Origin: Bacteroidota bacterium | GTDB taxonomy: Bacteria > Bacteroidota > JABWAT01 | Length of the DNA stretch: 64,000 bases | NCBI GenBank assembly: GCA_013360915.1 | Contig: JABWAT010000007.1 | Location: 1-64,000 of the forward strand | Direction of reading: 5' to 3' | Shown here: positions 1 through 7,845 of the stretch, piece after piece | Numbering within the stretch: position 1 is the stretch's first letter | How the letters are laid out: each line of letters begins with the position of its first letter | Notes under the pieces: model-generated | What the model saw: the letters and a program-made list of their open reading frames with translations, nothing else | Database searches by the model: none | What the model was told of the DNA's origin: nothing | Program-made: the position numbers and the translations under genes

Positions 1-31
1 TCGAAAGCACCGTACGTACAAGTTTTTTCTA

Positions 32-180
32 CCGGACCCTTCGAGAACCTCAGGGTCCGGGTTTTTCCGGTGGCTGAGGTTCTCGAAGCCACCGGAACAG
101 AAGGCACTGGAACAGAAGGCATTTCCTTCCGGACCCTTCGAGAACCTCAGGGTCCGGTTTATGCAAGACCCTCAGGGTCC
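32..180. repeat. Cluster of short palindromes with a conserved loop
   Basis: Three adjacent palindromes lie downstream of the VOC gene. Arms CCGGACCCT/AGGGTCCGG occur at 32-40/52-60 and again at 129-137/149-157. A different arm pair, CCGGTGGCT/AGCCACCGG, occurs at 67-75/87-95. The loop TGAGGTTCTCGA, or its complement, is the same in all three although the arms differ. A shorter GACCCT/AGGGTC dyad at 167-179 is followed by a T-run, and this could terminate rightward transcription entering the region. The short direct repeat GGAACAGAAGGCA also occurs twice around 94-122. No gene is visible in 1-189. Confidence 0.75.
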
Positions 181-189
181 GGGTTTTTT

Positions 190-576
190 TCACGCCCGGG
201 AATGCAGTCCGATGGTGTTGCCTTCGGTATCCTGGACGATGGAACAGAAGCCATGCTCACCCAGCGACATTTTGGGCTGAAGAACCTCGCCGCCGGCTGC
301 TTTCACCCGCCCTTCTTCAACGGCACAGTCATCGCAGGTGAAATAAACCATTGTGCCGCCGGTTCCTGGTTTCATCGAGTCCATTTTCACCAGCGCACCA
401 CTGATGTTTTCTTTTCCTTCAGCCCAGGGAAAACTGACCATCTGACCGAATTCTTCGGGCATCTGCATATCGATCAGTGAAACCTTGAGAACCGATTCGT
501 AAAATGCTTTTGCGCGGTTCATATCATCCACGTAGATTTCCACCCAGGTGAACGGATTTTTTGCTGGTGCAGCCAT
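190..576 (-). CDS. VOC family (glyoxalase/bleomycin-resistance fold) protein
   Basis: The 128-residue product is a single vicinal-oxygen-chelate domain. It opens with FTWVEIYVDDMNRAKAFYESVL, the usual first beta-alpha unit, written here in part: residues 9-30 carry the W-V-E-I and A-K-A-F-Y-E positions typical of the family. The C-terminal half has VYFTCDD, EVLQPKM and the closing DTEGNTIGLHS, which is the standard last strand of glyoxalase-like proteins. VOC proteins bind a divalent metal and act as isomerases, dioxygenases or drug-binding proteins; the substrate here cannot be read from sequence. A ribosome-binding site (AAAGGA) lies about 5 bases before the ATG. A 7+7 dyad sits about 80-100 bases upstream (655-674). 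The gene is probably a one-gene unit in the cytoplasm. Confidence 0.85.
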   Translation of the reverse strand: MAAPAKNPFTWVEIYVDDMNRAKAFYESVLKVSLIDMQMPEEFGQMVSFPWAEGKENISGALVKMDSMKPGTGGTMVYFTCDDCAVEEGRVKAAGGEVLQPKMSLGEHGFCSIVQDTEGNTIGLHSRA

Positions 577-654
577 GACGGATCCTTTCTTTTATTGTTT
601 GCGGTTAACTCTCTTGACTGTTACTATTTTTCAGGACGGTCGTTTTTATCCAAT

Positions 655-674
655 ATCTGATCCAATTATCAGAT
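655..674. promoter_or_regulatory. Candidate operator: ATCTGAT-N6-ATCAGAT dyad
   Basis: A perfect 7-base inverted repeat with a 6-base spacer lies between the TraB/GumN-like gene and the VOC gene, in the upstream region of the VOC gene. The size and symmetry fit a dimeric regulator site such as those of TetR or MarR proteins. This is inference from symmetry and position only. Confidence 0.3.
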
Positions 675-735
675 CGTCGTTATCATGGTTAATTTTAATG
701 TCTGTTCTGTGAGAAAGTCTTGGGTTCAAGACAAT

Positions 736-1638
736 TTATTTGAGCATTTCCTTCAGGGTTTTTTCAATTCTCGGGGCATGACTGGATCCCATGCTGATAA
801 AAACCCGCTCTCCCCGGTTGACCAACTCAATAATGGACCGGCACATGTGACTGTCTCTGAACAGATTGGTTGCTCCGAACATGTCATTGAGCGGACCTTT
901 CGGCCATCCATTCTGCGGATGTTGGTACGTTCTCCAGTTTTCCCCCTCCGGATTCACCTTGTTCCAGATACTATCCAGTTGAGACAGTGAGGTGAGTGAT
1001 CCTTTAATAGCAGGATGAGTGGTTCTTTCTGCAATGAAATTGCTCATGATCTGGTCCTGTTCCTCTTTGGTCAGATCGGCATGCCGGTTCAGATACGGAC
1101 GCAGGCAAAAAAATGCAGCGACCAGAGCGGCATCATACTCACCCAGAAGAAATTCAACCTCTGCCTCGCGACCCGGTTCCCACGAATACAATTCAATTCC
1201 ATCCGATCTGGCCATTTTGGCTGTGAATCCGCCTTCACCCAATTCTTCCACGGGATCCTGCATCCAGGAAAATAAAAACCCCAAACGCCCTTCAACCATT
1301 GCAATGGTGGGTCGGAATTCCTTCCACTGCTTCTGCATCTGTTGAAATTGATTGTCATCCGGATCGTTGGTGTGTTCGGCACCGAATACGAGGACGGCCC
1401 CTTTGTTTTTTTCCACCACGTACAGGTAAGGTCTTGTGTGCGTATTGATCAGACCACTTGATGTGTATTCATCCAGTGACATGATGGGTGGCTGCAGGGT
1501 GAGAGGATCCGGATGATACCGCTTGGGCGAGGTCCAGATGACATTGCACTGAACAGATGAGAAAAAAACCAACGGAATAAAGAGGATTTTCAAAAACCAG
1601 TTGATAGCCTGTGCGCCACGTCCCCGTCTGTTTCCCAT
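736..1638 (-). CDS. Exported TraB/GumN (TIKI)-like protein
   Basis: I place the start at the ATG at 1638 (AAGAAGG just upstream) rather than a TTG seven codons earlier, giving 300 residues. A hydrophobic N-terminus (NWFLKILFIPLVFF, then SSVQC) marks export; the cysteine is not in a good lipobox, so lipoprotein status is unclear. Three widely spaced motifs recall the TraB/PrgY/GumN and erythromycin-esterase-like superfamily: VFGAEHTND, AMVEGRLGF and, near the C-terminus, FISMGSSHAPRIEKTL. In that superfamily the GxEH, E and GxxH positions form a metal-dependent hydrolase site. No partner gene is evident, and the physiological target is unknown. I am fairly confident about the fold family and not about the activity. 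Confidence 0.55.
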   Translation of the reverse strand: MGNRRGRGAQAINWFLKILFIPLVFFSSVQCNVIWTSPKRYHPDPLTLQPPIMSLDEYTSSGLINTHTRPYLYVVEKNKGAVLVFGAEHTNDPDDNQFQQMQKQWKEFRPTIAMVEGRLGFLFSWMQDPVEELGEGGFTAKMARSDGIELYSWEPGREAEVEFLLGEYDAALVAAFFCLRPYLNRHADLTKEEQDQIMSNFIAERTTHPAIKGSLTSLSQLDSIWNKVNPEGENWRTYQHPQNGWPKGPLNDMFGATNLFRDSHMCRSIIELVNRGERVFISMGSSHAPRIEKTLKEMLK

Positions 1639-1756
1639 CCTTCTTCCCTCTTCTTTCAATCGGCTTTATTTCCTGAATATAGGCAGGAACTGCATGTCAG
1701 AAAAAAACCAGACACCCTTCATCGCAAAATCGCACAGGTCTTATTCAGGACTTTCG

Positions 1757-3490
1757 TCATTTAACCAGGGTAATCCGCCGGGCATCGAAACGGGATCCGG
1801 AAGACAGGCGTATCAGATAATGTCCTGAACTGAAGGAGCCTGCAACCAGGGTCCAGGAATGTAGACCGGGTTTTGATACGGGAATCTGTTCGGAAAGGAC
1901 CAGACGACCGGCCATGTCGAACACAGCCACCAACAGGGCGTTTCCCGGCATGAATTGATTCACGGTAAATTCCATGGTGGCTTCCGGGTTAAAGGGATTC
2001 GGGTAGATATGGTTAATCCGGAAAGATTTTTCGGGTTGATCAACCGGAATGGAGAGTGGCGTGGAGGATTCCGTCACGTTCAGAAGCTGATCGGCCTGCA
2101 CCTGAATCAATGTCTGTCTGATTCCCGATGGCCAGAAAATTACCAGTGAGTCAATAACCGTGGCATCCCCAAGTCCGGCATGAATGCGCAAGGTTTGTCC
2201 CGAGTACCCCGACTGTCCGGCCAGACGCCGTGTCTGATGGAGGGGTTTTCCGTTGGTTTGCGAATACAGGTGAACGATGGCTCCGATTCCCGAGCGGTTG
2301 CTCTGTATCCCTGTCAGGTTCAACTGAATCCAGTGATTCGGGTTTCCGTTATTCAGGTACAACCGGTTATTCTCGGTTTTATCGAAACAACCGGCCATAG
2401 CGACATCGAGATCGCCATCCAGATCATAATCGGCAAAGGCGGCGCCATAGACCCATCCTGAATCGGCAGGGAGTCCGGTTTCTGAGCGGGTGAAGTTACC
2501 AAGACCATCATTCAGGTAGAGATAGTTGACCAGCCGGGATCCGTTGGCAGAAAAGGCATTGGTGATGAGCAGATCGAGGTCGCCGTCATTATCCACATCG
2601 CCGGGTGCGGTTCCGAAGGAATTGGCCGGGTCGGTGGTCCAGGGTGCGGTTGCCATTTTGGTCCAGCCGAGGTTTCCATCGTTGATCAGCAGGTGATTCC
2701 GTTCGCTGTTGTAATTGGCCAGAATCAGATCGAAGTCGCCATCATTATCCACATCCTCAATGGATCCGCTTGCGGTATTTCCCTTCAGACTGGTCAGGGA
2801 AGCCGGGGCTGAGGAGGTGAATCCGGCAGGTCCGTTCAGAAAGAGATTTTCGGGCTGATTGTTTTCGTTGGTGACAATCAGATCCTGCCAGCCATCTCCG
2901 TTCAGGTCGGCAAAGTCGGCATACCGGGAAGGCAATCGCGGGTTGATCACGCCGGTGGTGGATTGTTTCACCAGACCGCCGGTTCCATCATTCAGGTAGA
3001 ATAAATTCCGCAGGGAGCCGGCGCTGATCGTCACGTACAGATCCAGCCATCCATCGCGGTTCACATCGCCGAAGGTGCCTGTTTCGGCATAGGAGAGATC
3101 GGTCATGGCAGGGGAGTCATCCATCTGAATAAAGCGTTTACCCTGATCGTTCAGGTAAAGAAAATTTTTCACTCCATACCAGGTGGATACGAACAGATCG
3201 GGATATCCGTCGTTGTTGATGTCGCCCACCGTTGCGCCATCCGACGGTGAACCATCCTTGCAGATGACGAGTGAATCCAGAAACGTAAACGTTCCGTCTC
3301 CGTTGTTCAGATAGAAGAAGTTGTTTTCTCCGCCTTCCTTACCGTTGGAGATGAACAGATCCAGATCCTGATCCTGATCAAAGTCGAACCAGTTTACCGA
3401 CCGGGAATCGCCGCCCATGGTGGTGACCGGTGAATCGGTGATGGGAGTGAATAAGGGAGTTTGCAGGAGCAGTAACATAAAAATAATCAT
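1757..3490 (-). CDS. Secreted FG-GAP/ASPIC-UnbV repeat protein with C-terminal sorting domain
   Basis: The 577-residue protein has a short N-terminal hydrophobic segment and then seven FG-GAP/VCBS blades. Each blade is recognised by a calcium-loop motif: FDFDQDQDLD, GDINNDGYPD, GDVNRDGWLD, ADLNGDGWQD, EDVDNDGDFD, GDVDNDGDLD and ADYDLDGDLD. Seven blades imply one complete beta-propeller. An ASPIC/UnbV segment follows (GIGAIVHLYS ... RRLAGQSGYSGQ ... HAGLGDATVIDSLVIFWPSG). The last ~80 residues are a sorting domain with YPNPFNPEATMEF, FDMAGRLVL and the terminal ITLVK, which directs proteins to type IX secretion in FCB bacteria. A GGAGG ribosome-binding site lies just before the ATG. It is likely cell-surface or secreted; its ligand is unknown. 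Confidence 0.9.
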   Translation of the reverse strand: MIIFMLLLLQTPLFTPITDSPVTTMGGDSRSVNWFDFDQDQDLDLFISNGKEGGENNFFYLNNGDGTFTFLDSLVICKDGSPSDGATVGDINNDGYPDLFVSTWYGVKNFLYLNDQGKRFIQMDDSPAMTDLSYAETGTFGDVNRDGWLDLYVTISAGSLRNLFYLNDGTGGLVKQSTTGVINPRLPSRYADFADLNGDGWQDLIVTNENNQPENLFLNGPAGFTSSAPASLTSLKGNTASGSIEDVDNDGDFDLILANYNSERNHLLINDGNLGWTKMATAPWTTDPANSFGTAPGDVDNDGDLDLLITNAFSANGSRLVNYLYLNDGLGNFTRSETGLPADSGWVYGAAFADYDLDGDLDVAMAGCFDKTENNRLYLNNGNPNHWIQLNLTGIQSNRSGIGAIVHLYSQTNGKPLHQTRRLAGQSGYSGQTLRIHAGLGDATVIDSLVIFWPSGIRQTLIQVQADQLLNVTESSTPLSIPVDQPEKSFRINHIYPNPFNPEATMEFTVNQFMPGNALLVAVFDMAGRLVLSEQIPVSKPGLHSWTLVAGSFSSGHYLIRLSSGSRFDARRITLVK

Positions 3491-3584
3491 GAGAAGCCTC
3501 CGTTTTTTACCAAAGATGTTGGCAGGACGGGCAGGTCTGAGGAGGGGGCGGGATGAATGGGTGGGTTCCGGTGACGACCCGTGG

Positions 3585-4295
3585 TTAATCGGGGATGCCG
3601 GGCAGTCCGGTCAGGGCAGACCGGTAGGTGCGGCCGGTGGGGATTTTCTTTCCGGTGGAAAGGGTCAGGATGAATTCACCGTTGGGAAGGGGTTCGATTT
3701 CTTTCAGGGCATCCTTCCGGATGATGAAGCTTTTATGGACACGCACGTACTCGGTGGCTGGCAGCGCCTCTTCCATGGCGGTCAGGGTGGATCGCTGGCT
3801 CAGAATATCGCCTGTGGTGCCAATTTTCACATCGTTATGGTCGGATTGAATCCACAGCAACTCCTTCAGCGGGATGAGGCGGATTTTTCCGCCCGATTTC
3901 ACCGGATACACATCGCGGTCAGCCGGGGAGGCAGTTGGCCGGATTTTCTTAAGTGCTTTCAGCACCACAGCAATCAGACGGTTCCGGTCGAAGGGTTTCA
4001 GCAGGTAACCCACTGCATTCACATCGAACGCATCGATGGCATAAGAATCAAAGGCCGTGGTAAAGATGATGGCCGGCGATGGATCGGGCAGTGCACGTGC
4101 CAGTTCCATTCCGGAAAGTCCGGGCAGTTGGATATCCAGGAAAATGAGATCAGGAGTGTGCGTGGTGAGCCAGGTCAGAGCCGTTCCGGCCTCTGCGAAC
4201 TGTCCGTCGATCCGGATTCCCGGGAAATCTTTCAGAAGAAAGGCCAGTTTTTCGGCGGCAAGGGGTTCATCCTCAATGATCACGGCCGAAATCAT
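3585..4295 (-). CDS. LytTR-family response regulator
   Basis: This 236-residue protein has an N-terminal receiver domain (IIEDEPLAAEKL acidic pocket; phosphoacceptor Asp near residue 54 in LIFLDIQLPG; conserved K in YLLKPFDRNRL). A C-terminal LytTR DNA-binding domain spans about residues 135-235 (LLWIQSDHNDVKI, YVRVHKSFIIRKDALKEI). It is the AlgR/LytT type of transcriptional regulator. The ATG overlaps the stop of the upstream sensor kinase by four bases (ATGA), so the two are translationally coupled and form a cognate pair. LytTR proteins bind paired direct repeats; I did not identify such a site with confidence nearby. Confidence 0.95.
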   Translation of the reverse strand: MISAVIIEDEPLAAEKLAFLLKDFPGIRIDGQFAEAGTALTWLTTHTPDLIFLDIQLPGLSGMELARALPDPSPAIIFTTAFDSYAIDAFDVNAVGYLLKPFDRNRLIAVVLKALKKIRPTASPADRDVYPVKSGGKIRLIPLKELLWIQSDHNDVKIGTTGDILSQRSTLTAMEEALPATEYVRVHKSFIIRKDALKEIEPLPNGEFILTLSTGKKIPTGRTYRSALTGLPGIPD

Positions 4296-5389
4296 GGGTG
4301 GTTTCCTTCGGGAAGCGGCAGGGTCAATTCAATGAGGAATTGACTATCCAACCGCTGACTGTTCAGTTGAGCTGTGCCCGGGTACAGCAGGTTCAGCCGT
4401 TCCCTGATGAGTGACAATCCGGTTCCGCCACTGCTTTCGGTGAATTTGGGCGGCAGGGAATTGGTCATCCGGATTATCAGACGGGTTCCTTCCCGTTGGA
4501 TGGTCAGTGCAACCCGGGTGGGTTCCGGATTCCGTTCCACGGCATGTTTGATGGCATTTTCGAACAGGGGCTGAAGGATAAAGGGAGGACAGGGAAGCGA
4601 CAGACAATCGGGATCGGTATCGGTTGCAACCGACAGTCTGGATCCGAACCGGATTTGCTGAATGGTCAGATACTTTTCTGAAAGGGCCAGCTCGTCGCTC
4701 AGGGGAATGAAGGGTGATTCTGCCATCCGTGCGCTGGCTCTGAGCAGATCGCTGAGGGTGGTGATCATGGAATCGGCTGCAGAAGGATCTTTGTACACCA
4801 GCATGGAGAGTCCCTGCAGAGCATTGAAAATAAAGTGTGGCTGAAATTGGATGGAAAGGGTCTGCAACCGCGAGTCGGCCAGGTTTCTTTCGAGTTTCAG
4901 TGCCCGTTCACGGTCTTCCGATGCCATCCGCCAGGCAGTTTCGGTGAGCCGGGTGCCGGCCAGCAGAAGAAACACCAGGTAGCTATCCAGCACGTACGCC
5001 ATGATCTGGAAGAAGGAAGCCGAGGTGATATCGGTGTAAAATTCACCCGTCGTACCGGTGACCACTGCAGACAGGAAGGACGCCACCGGCCGATGAAGGA
5101 CAGCCAGAATCGCTCCGCCCGCTGCGAGGTGCAGGACCGGTCTGATAGTCAGCCCATACCGGTTGATCCGGTTTCTGACGAGGGCAAAAATCAACGGAAT
5201 CAGTGCCAGCCAGAGTCCGTACGATGGGAACCGGGTCAGGATTTGTTTTTCCCACTGAAAGGAAATATCGGTACCCAGATAATAGACCCATGAACTGGTC
5301 ACCGACATCAGGAAAAGCAGAAGCACCCCGGCTGCATAGATCAGCCAGCTTCTGGTCAGAGGGAACAGGAAAGACATCCGGTCATTCAT
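4292..5389 (-). CDS. LytS/YehU-type membrane sensor histidine kinase
   Basis: The 365-residue protein starts with about four hydrophobic membrane segments in the first 160 residues (LIYAAGVLLLFLMSV, YGLWLALIPLIFALV, LHLAAGGAILAVLH, VLDSYLVFLLLAG). A short coiled linker leads to a His_kinase domain with the phosphoacceptor His near residue 184 in QFQPHFIFNALQG. An HATPase follows (PPFILQPLFENAIKHAV, GGTGLSLIRERL). This arrangement is typical of kinases that pair with LytTR regulators, and the next gene is exactly that, overlapping by four bases. There is no recognisable extracytoplasmic ligand domain, so the signal is probably sensed in or at the membrane. Upstream lies a 515-base gap with a heptanucleotide array. 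Confidence 0.93.
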   Translation of the reverse strand: MNDRMSFLFPLTRSWLIYAAGVLLLFLMSVTSSWVYYLGTDISFQWEKQILTRFPSYGLWLALIPLIFALVRNRINRYGLTIRPVLHLAAGGAILAVLHRPVASFLSAVVTGTTGEFYTDITSASFFQIMAYVLDSYLVFLLLAGTRLTETAWRMASEDRERALKLERNLADSRLQTLSIQFQPHFIFNALQGLSMLVYKDPSAADSMITTLSDLLRASARMAESPFIPLSDELALSEKYLTIQQIRFGSRLSVATDTDPDCLSLPCPPFILQPLFENAIKHAVERNPEPTRVALTIQREGTRLIIRMTNSLPPKFTESSGGTGLSLIRERLNLLYPGTAQLNSQRLDSQFLIELTLPLPEGNHP

Positions 5390-5473
5390 GATGTAATGTT
5401 ATCACATTGCCGGTAAAAAATCCCGTTTTCGTGCTGAACCGTTTAAAAAACGGGATGAAGGGGGTTGGGGGAA

Positions 5474-5634
5474 AGGAGACAGAATTCGGAATTCGGAATT
5501 CAGAATTCAGAATTCAGAAGCCAGAAACCAGAACCCAGTAGCCAGTAGCCAGCAGCCAGCAGCCAGACGCCAGCAGCCAGCAGCCAGCAGCCAGACGCCA
5601 GCAGCCAGCAGCCAGACGCCAGCAGCCAGCGTCC
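5474..5634. repeat. Heptanucleotide array A (23 units of 7 bp)
   Basis: The sequence keeps an unbroken 7-base period across 161 bases. Units run AGGAGAC, AGAATTC, GGAATTC, AGAAGCC, AGAAACC, AGTAGCC and then mostly AGCAGCC interspersed with AGACGCC. It is preceded by a G-rich stretch (GAAGGGGGTTGGGGGAAA, about 5457-5474). Because 7 is not divisible by 3, every frame reads through as a 7-residue repeat, so the apparent peptide rich in W, L, A and G on the minus strand is an artefact. The array lies between the divergent kinase and mannanase genes. It resembles the short tandemly repeated heptamers described in cyanobacteria; any relation is inference. Confidence 0.9.
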
Positions 5635-5641
5635 GCAACTC

Positions 5642-5693
5642 TTATCACACCCGATAAAGGTGATATCAACCTGATAAAATCTGGATTTTATCA
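5642..5693. promoter_or_regulatory. TTATC/GATAA-rich dyad region upstream of the mannanase
   Basis: Directly after the heptamer array the motif TTATCA or TGATAA recurs several times (TTATCA near 5642, GATAA near 5653, TGATATCA near 5661). It ends in a perfect 9-base inverted repeat TGATAAAAT-CTGG-ATTTTATCA (5672-5680/5685-5693). The spacing suggests regulator binding sites or a hairpin upstream of the GH26 gene, about 215 bases before its start. The rest of 5694-5905 shows no clear signal, and no good TAnnTTTG promoter was found. Confidence 0.35.
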
Positions 5694-5905
5694 AAATAAC
5701 AAAGCACCTGACAGAAACGGACAGTGAAACCGGTTTTACCTCTTGTCATCAAATGTCGGCATTGTGTTTGTACTGTCAGCAAACGCTGGTAACGGCGATT
5801 CGGTTGAATCGGTTACCCCCGGACCCTCTGACTGACTGTCTGATCGGCAGCCAGCGGATTCCCCGCCAACTTAAAATCGCAATCCACTTCAAATAATAAG
5901 GACTG

Positions 5906-7312
5906 ATGATGATCAAATTGACAGGGATCGGTATGTGCATGGTGTTTCTGGCCGGGTCAGCCATGGCTCAGGTGGATGCACAAGCCACTCAGGAAACCAA
6001 AAACCTCTATGCCAACCTGAAGAAGGTTGCTTTCAATGGCAAGAATATCCTTTTCGGACAGGAATTCTTTAACAGCTATTCATGGTCTGGAGGCAATCAT
6101 GAAAATGAAGATGTCTCCGATGTGAAAACAGTGGCAGGAGTCCATCCGGCGGTGCTGGGTCAGGATTTTCACTATTATCTGTACAAATCAGCCGATGAGC
6201 GCCGCAAACACAAAGAAGCAGCCATCAAGGCAAAGGCGTTGGGTTGTGTGGTGACGTTTGATTTTCACATCTACAGCAAGTACCACAATTCGTCTGAATA
6301 TGCCGATGCAGACCGGTATCTCATGTACAACATCGGTGAAGGGAACAATGCTTACGGGGAAGTCACCTGGCTGAATCAGCAGCTTGATCAGGTGCTGACG
6401 GTTCTGAATACGGATCTGAAAATTCCTGTGGTGGTTCGTCTCTTTCACGAAATGAACGGCAACTGGTTCTGGTGGGGCACAAAGGCCTTCGGAGGGGCAG
6501 CCTCCTATAAAAAACTGTACCAGTATGCAGTGAATTATCTGAAAGCCCGGACCAATTACGCCCTTTTTGCATGGTCACCCAACTATCCGTTTGATACCAG
6601 TTACTATCCCGGAAATTCCTATGTGGATGTGATTGGTCTGGATATGTACGATCAGGGCACGGGTTCCGGACCATCGTTTGATGTGATGGTAAGTCAGTTA
6701 ACAGCCGTCAGTGACTATGCGTACAGCAACGGAAAAATTCCGGTTTTTGCAGAAACCGGTAACCGCATCAACTCGCCGGATTCCTGGCCGTGGTGGTGGT
6801 ATAACGTGAATGAAAAGATTCAGGCTTCCAACCGGGCTTGGAAAGTGGCCTGGATGCTCACGTGGATCAATCAACCATGGGGAAATCCGCCTTACACTGC
6901 ACACGCTGGCAGTTCCGCTCAGGCGAAGACTGCTTTTAACGACTTTAAGAACATGCCATCCACCTTGTTTCAGGCAGAGGCTTTGGCCTTAAAGCTCTAT
7001 GCCACTCCGACCGCAAAGACGGAAGCAGAGGAAGAAGGGCCTTCACCATCCGGATTTATATTGCTGGGCAGCTATCCGAATCCGTTTAATCCGTCCACAC
7101 ACATCCGGTACCAGTTGCCGGCAAGGATGGCTGTACAGGTTCAGGTGTTCGATGTCACCGGACGGCTCATCGCCGATCTGGTGAATGGTGAGCAGGAAGC
7201 AGGGCCTCAGGAGGTATCGTTCAACGCATCCGGTCTGACCAGCGGGGTGTATTTCTATACCATCCGTGCCGGCGGACAGATGAAAACGGGTAAATTCACG
7301 TTGATGAAATAG
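5906..7312 (+). CDS. Secreted GH26 beta-mannanase with C-terminal sorting domain
   Basis: The 468-residue enzyme has a signal peptide ending at AGSAMA-Q, so it is exported. The catalytic barrel (about residues 30-340) carries the GH26 signatures: acid/base Glu near residue 182 in RLFHEMNGNWFWWG and nucleophile Glu near residue 283 in IPVFAETGNR. GH26 enzymes hydrolyse internal beta-1,4-mannosidic bonds in mannans, glucomannans and galactomannans. After a linker, the last ~80 residues are a type IX-like sorting domain (SYPNPFNPSTHI, VFDVTGRLI, ending KFTLMK). AAGGA lies only 3 bases before the first ATG but 6 before the second (5909), so the second ATG is equally likely to be the true start. 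No other polysaccharide-utilisation genes adjoin it. Confidence 0.93.
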   Translation: MMIKLTGIGMCMVFLAGSAMAQVDAQATQETKNLYANLKKVAFNGKNILFGQEFFNSYSWSGGNHENEDVSDVKTVAGVHPAVLGQDFHYYLYKSADERRKHKEAAIKAKALGCVVTFDFHIYSKYHNSSEYADADRYLMYNIGEGNNAYGEVTWLNQQLDQVLTVLNTDLKIPVVVRLFHEMNGNWFWWGTKAFGGAASYKKLYQYAVNYLKARTNYALFAWSPNYPFDTSYYPGNSYVDVIGLDMYDQGTGSGPSFDVMVSQLTAVSDYAYSNGKIPVFAETGNRINSPDSWPWWWYNVNEKIQASNRAWKVAWMLTWINQPWGNPPYTAHAGSSAQAKTAFNDFKNMPSTLFQAEALALKLYATPTAKTEAEEEGPSPSGFILLGSYPNPFNPSTHIRYQLPARMAVQVQVFDVTGRLIADLVNGEQEAGPQEVSFNASGLTSGVYFYTIRAGGQMKTGKFTLMK

Positions 7313-7845
7313 GGACTGTTAGATTATCTGGTTTCTGAGTGCCGGATCCGGTGGTTGAGGCTCTCAGAAACCAATGAATTTTTCCCCCGACCCCGTCACG
7401 GTCGGAAAAAAAATGCCTTCCAGGTTCCTGTATTCTGCTTAACCCCGGGTTGCCCCTCCCCGATAAAGTCGGGGAAATGCCCGACCCGGTCCCCGAGTGA
7501 TTCGACCAAGGGAGTCTTGCTGAAAGTCCGGCGAAGACGGATATCGAGGGGCCCTGTATACATGCCTCCACTCTTCCCGATTTCCGGCTGGGCCGGTCTT
7601 CCAGCATTTCACTTCGCTCGTCACCCGATGTCAGGGTTTTTTACAGACAAAGAGATTAGAATATCACTAAAGCGTTTAAAGAAACCCCCTGATGCTCTAT
7701 TTTTAGCGGATTCCCGGCCAACAGGTCATTCTGGTTGCACTTTTCAAATGGTTCAAATCCAGATTGATTGAGAGTTTGTGAATACGAGCCGGATTGTGGT
7801 TCAATGAATCGGATCCGGTTTCACCTTGTTAACTGGAGAGTAGTC
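7313..7845. repeat. Repeat-rich intergenic region with several hairpins
   Basis: This 533-base gap has no convincing gene but strong secondary structure. A 10-base inverted repeat GGTTTCTGAG/CTCAGAAACC (7330-7339/7363-7372) encloses a GGTGGTTGAGGCTCTC segment related to the palindromes at 67-95 and 50046-50070, and it could end mannanase transcription. A second hairpin, CCGACC/GGTCGG at 7387-7392/7400-7405, is flanked by T and A runs. A third, CCCCGA/TCGGGG, is at 7458-7463/7469-7474. The short frames here are low-complexity products of these repeats. The stretch 7630-7845 is the likely promoter region of the porin gene, though no clear box was found. Confidence 0.6.

Noticed and set aside
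3417-4343. Plus-strand frame of about 300 codons opposite the LytTR regulator
   Set aside because: It overlaps a strongly supported regulator gene coupled to its kinase; the product is glycine/arginine-rich with no domain.
5474-5634. CRISPR array
   Set aside because: The period is 7 bases with no spacers and no unit near 28-40 bases; there are no cas genes.
5500-5694. Small minus-strand peptide rich in W, L, A and G over the heptamer array
   Set aside because: A 7-base repeat reads as a 7-residue repeat in every frame, so the open frame is a trivial consequence.
7296-7771. Overlapping short frames in the mannanase-porin gap
   Set aside because: They run through hairpin repeats, lack ribosome-binding sites and have low-complexity R/G/P-rich products.
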